Shown: one piece after another, positions 1 through 8,235 of the stretch
Position numbering within the stretch: the stretch's first letter is position 1
Layout of the letters: the number at the start of each line of letters is the position of its first letter
Assembly: GCA_963926355.1 (NCBI GenBank)
Contig: CAWUWW010000011.1
Span: 1 to 36,963, forward strand
DNA: 36,963 nucleotides
Source of the DNA: SCGC-AAA076-P13 sp963926355
GTDB lineage: Bacteria; Pseudomonadota; Gammaproteobacteria; Magnimaribacterales; D2472
Reading direction: 5' to 3'
Notes under the pieces: generated by a model
Told to the model about the DNA's origin: nothing
The model's input: the letters and a program-made list of their open reading frames with translations, nothing else
The model's database searches: none
Translations under genes and position numbers: made by a program

Positions 1-414
1 TGGACTTGTCAGAGTGGCAATCCAAGACCTTTACCAGAAAAAGGCTGGAAAAATGCTCATGAAGCAATGGCAGTTTGTCATGATGACGAAGGCATGAAGT
101 GGATGATGGGCTATATGTCTGGCACTAAACCAAATATGGAAAGAGATAGTTATATGTGGATGCTTAACGGAGATATGGGCGAAGATAATACCACTGCTGG
201 AGTATTTGATAAAAAAGATTCTACTCCCGGAAAATGGATTGAGTCAGGACCTCATTTAATGTTAATGCCAAAAGACCCTTCATCTTTAGATAACTTTTCA
301 ACTGATTTTACTACTGGAGCACCTTACGTGATGTTCGCAGGAACTGATTATGCCCATCTTATGATCCCTGTTGAAGGATATTATATGTATCAGCCGGAAT
401 CTTCTCCTAAGTAG
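1..414 (+). CDS. Uncharacterised Met-rich protein, 5' end outside window
   Basis: The frame is open from the first base of the window to a TAG stop followed directly by TAA. 137 codons are visible and the true start lies upstream; the ATG at 67 is probably internal, because the 22 codons before it are also open and read as plausible protein. The visible part is rich in methionine (about ten in the first half), Trp and Asp/Gly, and has two cysteines. The C-terminal half has a recognisable pattern with GPHLMLMP, then GAPYVMFAGTDYAHLMIPV. I recall similar uncharacterised proteins in environmental bacteria but know no function for them. The composition would suit a periplasmic protein, but the N-terminus needed to test this is missing. 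The next feature downstream is a tRNA with its own promoter, so this is the last gene of its transcript. Confidence 0.7.
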   Translation, partial: WTCQSGNPRPLPEKGWKNAHEAMAVCHDDEGMKWMMGYMSGTKPNMERDSYMWMLNGDMGEDNTTAGVFDKKDSTPGKWIESGPHLMLMPKDPSSLDNFSTDFTTGAPYVMFAGTDYAHLMIPVEGYYMYQPESSPK

Positions 415-525
415 TAAAGGCAAAGGTTAAGACTGAGGTTCTTAAATCGTTCATGGGTGGAATTAATGACAAATATTCTACGCATTTTCTACCCATCACC
501 CTTTTTCACCCTTTTCAAATGATTG

Positions 526-553
526 TTGAAAAGCTTCCAAAACTATATACAAT
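526..553 (+). promoter_or_regulatory. Promoter of tRNA-Ser
   Basis: A -35-like TTGAAA (526-531) and a -10-like TACAAT (548-553) are separated by 16 nt. They are followed by a GC-rich stretch (GCGTTCGC) before the tRNA 5' end at 569. A GC-rich discriminator between the -10 and the start site is typical of stringently controlled stable-RNA promoters. The spacing puts the start site near 560, giving a short 5' leader of under 10 nt. The box assignment is by eye. Confidence 0.6.
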
Positions 554-568
554 AAGCGTTCGCAATCA

Positions 569-660
569 GGAGGGATGGTAGAGTCTGGTTTATTGCAACG
601 GTCTTGAAAACCGTCGTGCCTTCATCGGCACCGTGGGTTCGAATCCCACTCCCTCCGCCA
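569..660 (+). tRNA. tRNA-Ser (anticodon UGA)
   Basis: The sequence folds as a class II tRNA of 92 nt including an encoded CCA end. The acceptor stem is GGAGGGA paired with TCCCTCC, followed by G and CCA. The anticodon stem is ACGGT/ACCGT around the loop CTTGAAA, so the anticodon is TGA (Ser, reading UCA-type codons). A long variable arm (GTGCC-TTCA-TCGGCAC) and the T arm GTGGG-TTCGAAT-CCCAC complete the structure, and the D loop carries the usual GG. The long variable arm supports serine identity. The next gene starts only 13 nt after the CCA. Confidence 0.96.
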
Positions 661-673
661 ATTTGGTACTCAT

Positions 674-1102
674 ATGTCTTCAACTGATAATAAATCTGAA
701 AAGTTCTTAAGAGAAGGTGATGCACCACCCTTTTTAAAGATCTTTGGTTTTAAGGGCGCACACTATAACAGCGAGGATGATACTTTTACTTGTGAATTTG
801 ATGCTGGGGTAGAGTTAACTCATTCTAATGGCATGGTAGTGCAGGGTGGCTTTGTTACTGGGATGTTAGATTCATGTATGGCCCAATTCCTCATTTACAG
901 AACAGAGGGAACGCAAGCCCCCTTGTCACTTGATATAGACGTTAAGTTTTTTAATATTTGCACACCAGGCCCAATAACAGCTATTGCTAAAATTATAAAA
1001 CAAGGTAAATCAATAGCCTTTACAGAAGCTTCTATATTTCAAAATAATAAATTAATAGCATCTTCAACATCAACTAATAAATTAGTACCTTTAAGGATTT
1101 AA
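674..1102 (+). CDS. PaaI-family hotdog-fold acyl-CoA thioesterase
   Basis: A 142-residue protein of typical PaaI/YbgC hotdog length. The diagnostic stretch is the H-x-N-G-x-V-x-G-G motif (HSNGMVVQGGFVTGMLD, about residues 50-66). In PaaI-type thioesterases the His/Asn-Gly region and the following helix with Asp form the active site and CoA pocket. The second half (LSLDIDVKFFN, then ITAIAKIIKQGKSIAFTEA) is the usual beta-sheet half of the fold. The expected reaction is hydrolysis of small or aromatic acyl-CoA thioesters in the cytoplasm; the substrate cannot be told from sequence. The ATG at 674 lies 13 nt after the tRNA-Ser 3' end, so it may be read through from the tRNA promoter. The DUF3089 gene follows after 15 nt. 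Confidence 0.85.
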   Translation: MSSTDNKSEKFLREGDAPPFLKIFGFKGAHYNSEDDTFTCEFDAGVELTHSNGMVVQGGFVTGMLDSCMAQFLIYRTEGTQAPLSLDIDVKFFNICTPGPITAIAKIIKQGKSIAFTEASIFQNNKLIASSTSTNKLVPLRI

Positions 1103-1117
1103 TATATAATTTTCCTC

Positions 1118-2215
1118 ATGGAAGAAGATAAATTATATAAATCATTAGAGTTCATTAAGCCTACCAAATCATTTGCTAATGATGAGCGCCCCAAGGCTCC
1201 AGATTACTCAAATATGGATAACTGGGCAGCTTATCCAGAGAAGAACGGCCATCAATTTCTAACCCCTGATCAATCATTTACAGTTAATAAGACTAATAAT
1301 GACGTTGATGTTTTTTATATACATCCAACGGGTTTTTTTGGAAAGACATGGAATTCAAATATGGATAAAACCCTGTCAGCTTATGAAAGGACTGAGATCA
1401 TGCTTGGAAATCAAGCTACCGTATTTAATGATTCTTGTAATATATATGCACCGGAATATAGACAAGCTACTTATTATTCTTTTTTTGCAAAAGATTTAAA
1501 CGGAATGGCTGCTCTTGATTTGGCTTATGAGGACATAGAAAATTCCTTTACCTACTTTATAGAAAATCTTAATTTTAATAAGCCTTTTATTATTGCTGGC
1601 CATAGCCAGGGCGCTATTCTTGCACACAGACTCTTGGTAAATAAAATTCAAGGTACAGCCCTTCAAGAAAGAATGATTTGCACTTACGCAATTGGGTACA
1701 TTATCCCAAAAATCTATTACAACGATTTATTTCCATTAATTCCAGCATCTAAGAATTTTGATGATACAAATTGTATTGTTTCTTGGTCTACTGTTGTTGA
1801 GGGCTTTAAGAGAGAAAGAGAAAAAACTGTTTTCTGGAGACCTTCCGGCTGGACAGTTGAGCTCATGAAGCAAAAAATTGTTGCTACAAACCCATTCTCT
1901 TGGTCGGATGATTCAAACTGGGTTGAGAATAATGCATCTCATTTATCTATAATAAATAAAGCATCTGGTTATGATTTTGCAGATAGGCTCGCAGTTCATA
2001 ATACAGGTACACAAAAAACTATTGCCGTTACAAAAACTCAAGCTGTCTCAGCATCACTTAATAGTGATTCAGGCTTGGTTGAACTAAGAGGTCCAATAGT
2101 AGAAAGAATGCGAAATATGGCTTTCTTTACGGGCGACTTACACAGCTTTGATGTTATGCTTTTTTGGGGATCTTTTAGACAGAATGTTAAGGATCGTATT
2201 AATGCATTTTTATAA
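1118..2215 (+). CDS. DUF3089 alpha/beta-hydrolase-fold protein (lipase/esterase-like)
   Basis: A 365-residue protein matching the DUF3089 family as I know it. The early strand reads VDVFYIHPTG (residues 63-72) and the nucleophile elbow is G-H-S-Q-G (161-165) in the context FIIAGHSQGAILAHRLL, with Ser163 the likely nucleophile. NIYAPEYRQ (109-117) is another stretch I associate with the family. There is no clear signal peptide, so it is probably cytoplasmic. DUF3089 proteins are assigned to the lipase/esterase branch of the alpha/beta hydrolases but their substrates are largely unknown. The 3' end overlaps the next hydrolase gene by 14 bp, which suggests translational coupling and a joint role with the thioesterase before it and the transporter after it. 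Confidence 0.82.
   Translation: MEEDKLYKSLEFIKPTKSFANDERPKAPDYSNMDNWAAYPEKNGHQFLTPDQSFTVNKTNNDVDVFYIHPTGFFGKTWNSNMDKTLSAYERTEIMLGNQATVFNDSCNIYAPEYRQATYYSFFAKDLNGMAALDLAYEDIENSFTYFIENLNFNKPFIIAGHSQGAILAHRLLVNKIQGTALQERMICTYAIGYIIPKIYYNDLFPLIPASKNFDDTNCIVSWSTVVEGFKREREKTVFWRPSGWTVELMKQKIVATNPFSWSDDSNWVENNASHLSIINKASGYDFADRLAVHNTGTQKTIAVTKTQAVSASLNSDSGLVELRGPIVERMRNMAFFTGDLHSFDVMLFWGSFRQNVKDRINAFL
2189..2193 (+). promoter_or_regulatory. Shine-Dalgarno that fixes the start of the secreted hydrolase
   Basis: AAGGA lies 8 nt before the ATG at 2202, inside the end of the DUF3089 gene. It favours 2202 over the in-frame ATG at 2148. Starting at 2202 also places a hydrophobic signal-like segment at the very N-terminus, whereas 2148 would put 18 unlikely residues in front of it. 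Confidence 0.6.
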
Positions 2216-3176
2216 ACTATTTTTTATTATTATGGTCGTATCACCACTATTACATTCATACGAGGAAGGGGAAGTTAAAAATGGTGATGTAACAATCTTT
2301 TATAGGGATTATGGACCAAAAGACGCCGATCCCATTCTTCTTGTTCAAGGTCTAGGCGGCCAGCTGATTAATTGGCAAGAGCACCTTATTGAATTTTTAA
2401 TTGAAAATAATTTTAGGCCTATTGTTTTTGATAATAGAGATACGGGCCTTTCATCTAGAATACAGAGTGATCTTTTTTCAAAAGACAGAGCATCGAAAAC
2501 CATATCTAGAACTTACATTAAATATTTTTTACGCCTACCAGTAAACCCGGTATACAACCTAGATGATATGGCTAATGATTCTATTGCTATCCTAGATGGA
2601 TTAAATATTGATAAGGCTCATTTATTAGGAATATCAATGGGTGGTATGATTGCTCAGATAATTGCTTCCAACCATCCAAATCGCGTTAAGACCTTTACAT
2701 TGATATCATCTACAGCATCTACTCCTAATCCTTTTAACGGACCTTCAAGAGAGGTTAGAAAGGTCCTTATGAAGAGGTCTAACAACCCATATTCTTCAAT
2801 AGATGAAAGGATTGCTAGAAGTAAAATTATTTTTTCTCTAATAGGCCTCGAGGGATATGATTTAGAAACAGAGGAATTTTACAATAATTCAAAAAAATCT
2901 ATCGAAAGAGCAGGGGATGATGATACCGGATTTAGTAGGCAGATTATGGCTATTCTGGGCTCCAAGGATAGAATTAAGAAGGTTAAATCTATAAAAGCTA
3001 AAACTTTAATTATTCACGGTGATGAAGATCCTTTAATTAAAGTTAGGAATGCATACAAGGCTCATAAATACATTAAAAATAGTAAATTAATAATAATACC
3101 TAATATGAGGCATTTAATTGAGCCTCCGGTTTTCAATCAATTTAAAGATGAACTCCTAATTCATATAAAAACTTAA
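2202..3176 (+). CDS. Secreted alpha/beta hydrolase
   Basis: A 324-residue alpha/beta hydrolase when started at 2202. Residues 4-17 form a hydrophobic stretch (YKLFFIIMVVSPLL) that looks like a signal peptide, so the enzyme probably acts in the periplasm. The oxyanion-region strand is ILLVQGLGG (45-53). The nucleophile elbow is G-I-S-M-G (143-147, Ser145). The likely acid is Asp276 in HGDEDPL and the likely catalytic His is His304 in NMRHLIEP. This order is typical of the 3-oxoadipate enol-lactonase/esterase-like branch, but the substrate is not predictable. The gene overlaps DUF3089 by 14 bp and is followed after 13 nt by a GPH-family symporter. A periplasmic hydrolase next to an importer suggests hydrolysis followed by uptake of a product. 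Confidence 0.82.
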   Translation: MHFYKLFFIIMVVSPLLHSYEEGEVKNGDVTIFYRDYGPKDADPILLVQGLGGQLINWQEHLIEFLIENNFRPIVFDNRDTGLSSRIQSDLFSKDRASKTISRTYIKYFLRLPVNPVYNLDDMANDSIAILDGLNIDKAHLLGISMGGMIAQIIASNHPNRVKTFTLISSTASTPNPFNGPSREVRKVLMKRSNNPYSSIDERIARSKIIFSLIGLEGYDLETEEFYNNSKKSIERAGDDDTGFSRQIMAILGSKDRIKKVKSIKAKTLIIHGDEDPLIKVRNAYKAHKYIKNSKLIIIPNMRHLIEPPVFNQFKDELLIHIKT

Positions 3177-3189
3177 AAACTACAAAATA

Positions 3190-4593
3190 ATGATACCTAA
3201 TAGCTTAAAGCGAAATTATGCAGTTGGCGCTATTCCAAATGGAATTAAAACTGATGCTTTTACCTTCTTTCTCCTTTTTTTCTATAGCAACGTTGTAGGG
3301 TTAAATCCTGCTCTTGCTGGAACGGCAATATTAATAGCGTTATGTATTGATGCAGTAACTGATCCTTTAATGGGGACTATCTCTGATAGAACCAATACTA
3401 GGTTAGGAAGAAGACATCCTTATATGTTTATATCATTTATACCAATGGCGATTGGCTATATTCTGTTATTTGCTCCTAGACAAGACTGGGACTTATCGCA
3501 ATCTAGTTTATTTATATGGATGCTTTCATTCACCGTCCTAACAAGAATAGGAATGACCTTATTTGATATACCTCATAGATCTTTTGGAGCAGAGGTAACT
3601 AAGAATTATCAAGATAGGGCTGTGCTTATGACTTGGAGGGAGATGATGCAGTGGGTGTCGTCGCTTGGAAATGCTGCATTAGCTTATTTTGTATTCTTTA
3701 AACCTACCTCGCAGTTCCCTCAGGGATTGGAAAACCCAGATGCATGGCTTCCTTTTGCACTTACTGGTGGAATTGTTATGATCGTCAGTGTTCTTTTTAC
3801 TTCCTTTAAAACTAAGCCCTATATAAATAGCCTTTCAGAATGGAAGGGCTCCTCTAATTTAAAAGATATAGTATCTGAATTAAAAATTGCATTAACAAAT
3901 AAATCATTTGCTATATTATTTTTTGGAAACCTTACGCTTTCAATTTCATGGGGCTTAACAAATTCTCTCGCTTTGTATGTAAATACACAGTTTTGGGAAT
4001 TATCAGCAGCTATGATTGGGTCCTTCTTACCTATATATTTTATCTCAACGATGCTTGCCTTTTATATAACACCGAGGCTTATAGGCCTTTATGATAAAAG
4101 AACCATAGTCATGGTTAGTATTCTCGGAGTTTCCTTACTCACTCCTGTGGCTTTTATACTTTTCAATCTAGGATTAACGCCTGAGAAGGGTACATTCTCT
4201 CTTGTACTATTTATTGGTTCTTTTTTAGTTTTTTTAGTAATGTTTGCTGTTATTGGAAATATGACAAGAGACTCTATGGTTGGAGATATAGCTGATGAGG
4301 TTCAACTTCAGAGCTCTGCAAGACAAGAAGGAATTCTTTACTCAGCAGTTTCATTTATGCAAAAACTAAATAGCGGTTTTGGTAGTTTCTTTGCAGGCAT
4401 GGTTTTGAGCTTTCTTGAGTACCCTTATGGAGATAATGCTGGAATCCCATCAGCTGAACAGACATATTCACTGGCTTTTGTACAAGGCCCAGTGGGAGCG
4501 GTTTTATTATTAATACCGTTTTTTATATTTTATAAATACGGCCTTACTAAACAAAGGCATGAAGAGATTATTAAATCTCTTGAGCAACAATAG
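3190..4593 (+). CDS. GPH-family (MelB-like) glycoside/cation symporter
   Basis: A 467-residue polytopic membrane protein with about 12 hydrophobic segments, a normal length for the glycoside-pentoside-hexuronide:cation symporter family (MFS superfamily). The N-terminal signature IDAVTDPLMGTISDRT is present; Asp54 and Asp58 have the four-residue spacing of the cation-site Asp pair of MelB (55 and 59). It is followed by the Arg-rich cytoplasmic loop TRLGRRHPY (70-78). The likely role is inner-membrane uptake of a sugar or sugar-like solute with Na+ or H+. It follows the secreted hydrolase by 13 nt and probably shares its transcript. Its TAG stop is directly abutted by the stop codon of the opposite-strand DUF349 gene, with no spacer or terminator between them. 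Confidence 0.85.
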   Translation: MIPNSLKRNYAVGAIPNGIKTDAFTFFLLFFYSNVVGLNPALAGTAILIALCIDAVTDPLMGTISDRTNTRLGRRHPYMFISFIPMAIGYILLFAPRQDWDLSQSSLFIWMLSFTVLTRIGMTLFDIPHRSFGAEVTKNYQDRAVLMTWREMMQWVSSLGNAALAYFVFFKPTSQFPQGLENPDAWLPFALTGGIVMIVSVLFTSFKTKPYINSLSEWKGSSNLKDIVSELKIALTNKSFAILFFGNLTLSISWGLTNSLALYVNTQFWELSAAMIGSFLPIYFISTMLAFYITPRLIGLYDKRTIVMVSILGVSLLTPVAFILFNLGLTPEKGTFSLVLFIGSFLVFLVMFAVIGNMTRDSMVGDIADEVQLQSSARQEGILYSAVSFMQKLNSGFGSFFAGMVLSFLEYPYGDNAGIPSAEQTYSLAFVQGPVGAVLLLIPFFIFYKYGLTKQRHEEIIKSLEQQ

Positions 4594-6024
4594 TTATTTG
4601 TTAACTAGGACCTCAACTGTTTTCGCGACTCTAACCCAAAGAGCTTTTTCAGGAGCTCCAGAGTCTTTTGTAGAGAAGTTACTAATAAAGCTGACCAACA
4701 GGCCATCTAAATTATCAAGTCCGTCAGAGCTCTTATTAAACTTGTTAGTTAACATTTGAAGTTGGATGGCTTGTCTTTTAGCTGCATCTTTCTTTAATGA
4801 CTCTAATCCAGAAAGAATTTCTAATTTAATACATGCAAATAAAAGTGCTTCTTTATCTGTTTTTTTATTTTCTCTAGAGTTAGTTAAAGCTGACTCTATT
4901 GATTTTGGAAGGTTGGAAATCTCTTCTTTATCATCGTTTAACATTTTAAATATATCTAAATAAGCTTTTATTTTGGATTCTTTTAATTTAACTGATTCTT
5001 GATCTTTAAATTTACGAATAGATTCTTTAACAGTTATGTACTCTTTAGTTTTAAAAATATTTTTTAATTCTCTAAGCTCGCTGTCAATATCATTAATAGA
5101 CTTAGAACCATCTTTTAGTTCATTAAGTAGATTTTTAGCACTTAATAATTCAGCATCAATAACTTCTTTCTTGGCATTAAAGAATCTATCAGCAGATTTA
5201 TTAAATTTATCCCAAAGCTTATTATCAGCCTTCCTTCCCGCTGACCCAGCTACTTTCCAGTCATTTTTAAGATCATTAAATTGTTTTATACAAACATCAC
5301 TATCTTCACTAGAGATGGCATCCACTTTTGCTATTAAGGCTTCCTTGGCTTTTATTACTACTTGTTCTTGTTTTTTGATTTGGTCATTTATTGGTTTTCT
5401 TGCTTCAAAGTATGCTGATTTAAGTTTATTTAAATCTTTATCTAAAACAGGTGCAAACTGCTGCCATTTATCAAACATTCCTCTTAAGAATTGTATTAAT
5501 GTTCTAGCATCAGACCATTTATTTGAATTTTTCTCTACAAAGGATGAGATTTCCTGAATGATTAACTCCCTTTCTTTTGCGTTATTAATCTTTATTTCTT
5601 TTAGTTCATCAAAATACTCGCGACATGGCTCCCATGCAGTATTTGTTAATTCATTAAATTTATTCCATTGTTCTCTGGATGCAGGCCTACTTGAAACATC
5701 CAGCAATTGCCATTTTGCCTGAAGATCATGTATTAAATGAGCTTGTTTTTTTGGTTCTGCTAATGGTATATCAATAATTTTCTTAATTTCAGTTATTAGC
5801 TCTTCACGTTTAGGATTTGCAGCAAAAGATGAAATCTCATCAAAGTACCTTGATTGACCAATTGCAAAATTAAGCTTGTGCTTAAGATTGTTTGGTATTC
5901 TGGCCATGTTTTTTGTTTGAGACATAACATCTCTAACCTTTTTTTGGCCATTTTTAATTGATCCGTCAGAAAATAACTTTTCAGCTTCTTCTAACTGTTT
6001 AAATAAATCTTGAGTAGTTTCCAC
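4594..6024 (-). CDS. DUF349-repeat coiled-coil protein
   Basis: A 476-residue, Lys/Glu-rich, mostly helical protein with no signal peptide or membrane segment, so cytoplasmic. At least three DUF349-like repeats can be seen, each with a Trp followed by a helix ending in aromatic residues: AKWQLLDV...LTNTAWEPCREYF (about 103-138), FDKWQQF...LKSAYFEA (184-208) and KNDWKVAG...LWDKFNKSADRFF (253-282). Family members are often longer with more repeats, so this is a short version. The family function is not established. The start is GTG (complement of 6022-6024) with GAGA a few nt upstream. The gene is divergent from trpS with only 34 bp between start codons, so the two promoters must overlap. Confidence 0.82.
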   Translation of the reverse strand: METTQDLFKQLEEAEKLFSDGSIKNGQKKVRDVMSQTKNMARIPNNLKHKLNFAIGQSRYFDEISSFAANPKREELITEIKKIIDIPLAEPKKQAHLIHDLQAKWQLLDVSSRPASREQWNKFNELTNTAWEPCREYFDELKEIKINNAKERELIIQEISSFVEKNSNKWSDARTLIQFLRGMFDKWQQFAPVLDKDLNKLKSAYFEARKPINDQIKKQEQVVIKAKEALIAKVDAISSEDSDVCIKQFNDLKNDWKVAGSAGRKADNKLWDKFNKSADRFFNAKKEVIDAELLSAKNLLNELKDGSKSINDIDSELRELKNIFKTKEYITVKESIRKFKDQESVKLKESKIKAYLDIFKMLNDDKEEISNLPKSIESALTNSRENKKTDKEALLFACIKLEILSGLESLKKDAAKRQAIQLQMLTNKFNKSSDGLDNLDGLLVSFISNFSTKDSGAPEKALWVRVAKTVEVLVNK

Positions 6025-6043
6025 AATAATCTCTTTTGATGTT

Positions 6044-6053
6044 TATAATTATG
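6044..6053. promoter_or_regulatory. Overlapping divergent -10 elements for trpS and the DUF349 gene
   Basis: Only 34 bp separate the two start codons. On the plus strand a perfect TATAAT lies at 6044-6049, which would start transcription about 6056, only a few bases before the trpS ATG at 6059. On the minus strand CATAAT (complement of 6048-6053) is a plausible -10 for the DUF349 gene. No convincing -35 box is seen for either direction. Confidence 0.45.
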
Positions 6054-6058
6054 CATAA

Positions 6059-7051
6059 ATGAAAAAGAGAATTCTAACAGGTATTACGACAACTGGTACT
6101 CCTCATATTGGAAATTATTTAGGCGCAATTAAACCTGCGCTTGAATTAACTAAAGATTTTGACGAGTCATTCTTCTTTTTAGCTGACTATCACGCCATTA
6201 TTAAGAACTCTAATAATAATGAAATTGCAGAGTCTGTGAAAAATGTTGCCTTGGCTTGGCTTGCATCTGGCCTTGATACTAATAAATCTTTTTTCTACAG
6301 ACAATCAGATGTTCCGGAAATACTAGAATTAAGCTGGATTTTAAATTGTGTTACCGCAAAGGGCTTGATGAATAGATCTCATGCCTACAAAGCTGCCACA
6401 GCCTTAAATACTTCCGATGAAGATAAGGGTATTACCATGGGATTATTTTCATATCCTGTTTTAATGGCTGCAGATATTTTATTATTTAATGCCACTCACG
6501 TGCCCGTTGGTGCAGATCAAATTCAACACATTGAGATGACAAGAGATATTGCGGGAAGATTTAATCATCAGTATAAGAAAACATTTGAATTACCAGAGGC
6601 TATAATCCAATCATCTCAAAAAATTATTCCAGGTATTGACGGAAGAAAAATGAGTAAGTCATACGGAAATATAATTCCGCTACTTTCTACTGAGAATATT
6701 TTAAAAAAATCAATTGCAAAAATAGTAACCAATTCTCTTGAGCCTGGCGTGCCAAAAGACCCAACTGATTGCTCAGTTTTTTCTTTATATTCCTGCTTTG
6801 CTTCTAAAGATGAGATAAAAGACTTTAACCAAGAATACAAAAATGGGATTTCTTGGGGCGATGCTAAGGCAAAGCTATTTGATGTTATCAATGCTGAAGT
6901 TACTCCTGTCAGAGAAAGGTACGTTAGTTTGTCAAACGACACAGACCTAATTAATGACTATTTAAGTGATGGCTCAAAAAAAGTTAGAGAAATTGCTAAA
7001 GAGATGCTTGATTCTGTTAGGCATTCTATTGGCATTTCTACTATTAGTTAA
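6059..7051 (+). CDS. trpS: Tryptophan--tRNA ligase
   Basis: A 330-residue class I aminoacyl-tRNA synthetase of the usual bacterial TrpRS length. It activates Trp with ATP and charges tRNA-Trp in the cytoplasm. The N-terminal GITTTGTPHIGNYLGA (8-23) contains the HIGH-type motif as HIGN (16-19), and KMSKS is at 197-201. The Trp-pocket and adenylate segment PVGADQIQHIEMTRDIAGRFN (149-169) is almost the family consensus. The ATG at 6059 is supported because family members begin just before this motif. No Shine-Dalgarno is visible in the 34 bp upstream, which fits a near-leaderless message. Its TAA overlaps the ATG of the following MFS gene by one base. It is the first gene of the 15-gene run. Confidence 0.96.
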   Translation: MKKRILTGITTTGTPHIGNYLGAIKPALELTKDFDESFFFLADYHAIIKNSNNNEIAESVKNVALAWLASGLDTNKSFFYRQSDVPEILELSWILNCVTAKGLMNRSHAYKAATALNTSDEDKGITMGLFSYPVLMAADILLFNATHVPVGADQIQHIEMTRDIAGRFNHQYKKTFELPEAIIQSSQKIIPGIDGRKMSKSYGNIIPLLSTENILKKSIAKIVTNSLEPGVPKDPTDCSVFSLYSCFASKDEIKDFNQEYKNGISWGDAKAKLFDVINAEVTPVRERYVSLSNDTDLINDYLSDGSKKVREIAKEMLDSVRHSIGISTIS

Positions 7052-8235
7052 TGAAATCTAATGGTGCATCATGGCTTAAATTTGGCCTATTTACCGTTGG
7101 GCTAGGTCAATCCTTTGTTTTTGTATTAGTTCCACCTCTGGCAAGAGAGCTTGGTCTTACAGAGGTACAAACATCATCAGTATTTGCCTTTTCAGCTATT
7201 GCTTGGGCTTTAACTAGCTCATCCTGGGGAAGGGCTAGTGATAAATATGGTAGGAGAAATATAGCAATCCTAGGACTCGTTGGTTATGCAGCTTCATTGG
7301 TAGCAATGATAACTCCATTATTTTTAGTAGAAAGAAACTTACTCGATGTTATTTGGCTATTTCCTCTTCTAATGCTTGGGAGATCTATAAATGGATTGCT
7401 TGGTTCTGCAACCAGGCCTGCTGCTTTTGCATATACAGCAGATACTTCATCTAGAGAGAATAGGACTTTAAAATTTGCCAGGCTTGAATCAAGTTTTCTT
7501 TTAGGTACTGTTGCCGGCCCCCTTATTGGAGGTTTTTTAATCCTCATTACTAAAGAAACACCATTTTATGTATTTAGTTTAATGGCTTTAGTTGCCTCAG
7601 TTGGAATTTATTTTAATCTTGAGACTGACACAGCTCCTCAAAAAGTTGAGATTGTTTCAAAGATTTCATGGTTCTCAGACTCCGTATGGCCATACTTGGC
7701 CTTGGCTTCTGTTGCCAGTCTTTGTCAGGCATCGCTTCTTCAATCAATAGGATTCTTTATATCAGATAGTTTTGATTACCTTGATGACTTGTTAATCATT
7801 ACCAGCATAAGTTTTGCATTGCTTTCTATTTCATCTATTGTCAGCCAATATCTATTCACTGATTCATTTCCTCTAAGTAACTATAAGTTATTGATATTCG
7901 GTACTTTATTATTAGTATTTTCTTATTTTACAATGGGTTTCTATCCAAAAATATCAGTCTATTATCTTTCTATGATTATTAATGGCTTCGGAGCTGGAAT
8001 GTTAAGGCCGGCAATATCATCATCTCTATCTCTTTCCCAAACTCCTGAAAATCAAGGTTCTGCTGCTGGATATTTGGGATCAGTTATACCTATCGGCCAT
8101 ATACTAACCCCATTAATAGCTATGCCTATTTATGCAATTAATCCTTCATTTTTATACTATTTCAGCTCTCTCTTATGCATAGGTTCTATAATCTTTATAA
8201 TGGCACATCCAATTTTTAAAAAATCAGAGATATAA
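7051..8235 (+). CDS. MFS transporter, drug-efflux-like
   Basis: A 394-residue, 12-segment membrane protein. MFS motif A appears in the loop between segments 2 and 3 as GRASDKYGRRN (about 60-70). The second segment pair contains LLGTVAGPLIGG (about 150-161), similar to motif C (antiporter motif) of DHA1-type exporters. This favours proton-coupled export of a small molecule. The start overlaps the trpS stop by one base (TAATG) and the stop abuts the hemH ATG directly, so it is translated in step with both. There is no obvious link to tryptophan or haem; a haem-precursor or drug export role would be a guess. Confidence 0.78.
   Translation: MKSNGASWLKFGLFTVGLGQSFVFVLVPPLARELGLTEVQTSSVFAFSAIAWALTSSSWGRASDKYGRRNIAILGLVGYAASLVAMITPLFLVERNLLDVIWLFPLLMLGRSINGLLGSATRPAAFAYTADTSSRENRTLKFARLESSFLLGTVAGPLIGGFLILITKETPFYVFSLMALVASVGIYFNLETDTAPQKVEIVSKISWFSDSVWPYLALASVASLCQASLLQSIGFFISDSFDYLDDLLIITSISFALLSISSIVSQYLFTDSFPLSNYKLLIFGTLLLVFSYFTMGFYPKISVYYLSMIINGFGAGMLRPAISSSLSLSQTPENQGSAAGYLGSVIPIGHILTPLIAMPIYAINPSFLYYFSSLLCIGSIIFIMAHPIFKKSEI

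Noticed and set aside
496..517. Imperfect tandem repeat of CACCCTTTT upstream of the tRNA
   Set aside because: Two short pyrimidine-rich copies only; too little to call an array or regulatory repeat.
569..660. tRNA-Ser as an integration site for a mobile element
   Set aside because: No integrase, no repeated tRNA 3' end and no phage-like genes are seen downstream; the following genes look native.
2148..2201. Start of the secreted hydrolase at the ATG at 2148
   Set aside because: The ATG at 2202 has AAGGA 8 nt upstream and gives a proper signal peptide; 2148 would extend the overlap with DUF3089 and bury the signal.
5036..5557. A 173-codon open frame on the plus strand
   Set aside because: It lies wholly antisense to the DUF349 gene, whose repeats are clearly recognisable. 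Its Ser/Leu-rich translation looks like the complement of a Lys/Glu-rich helical protein.
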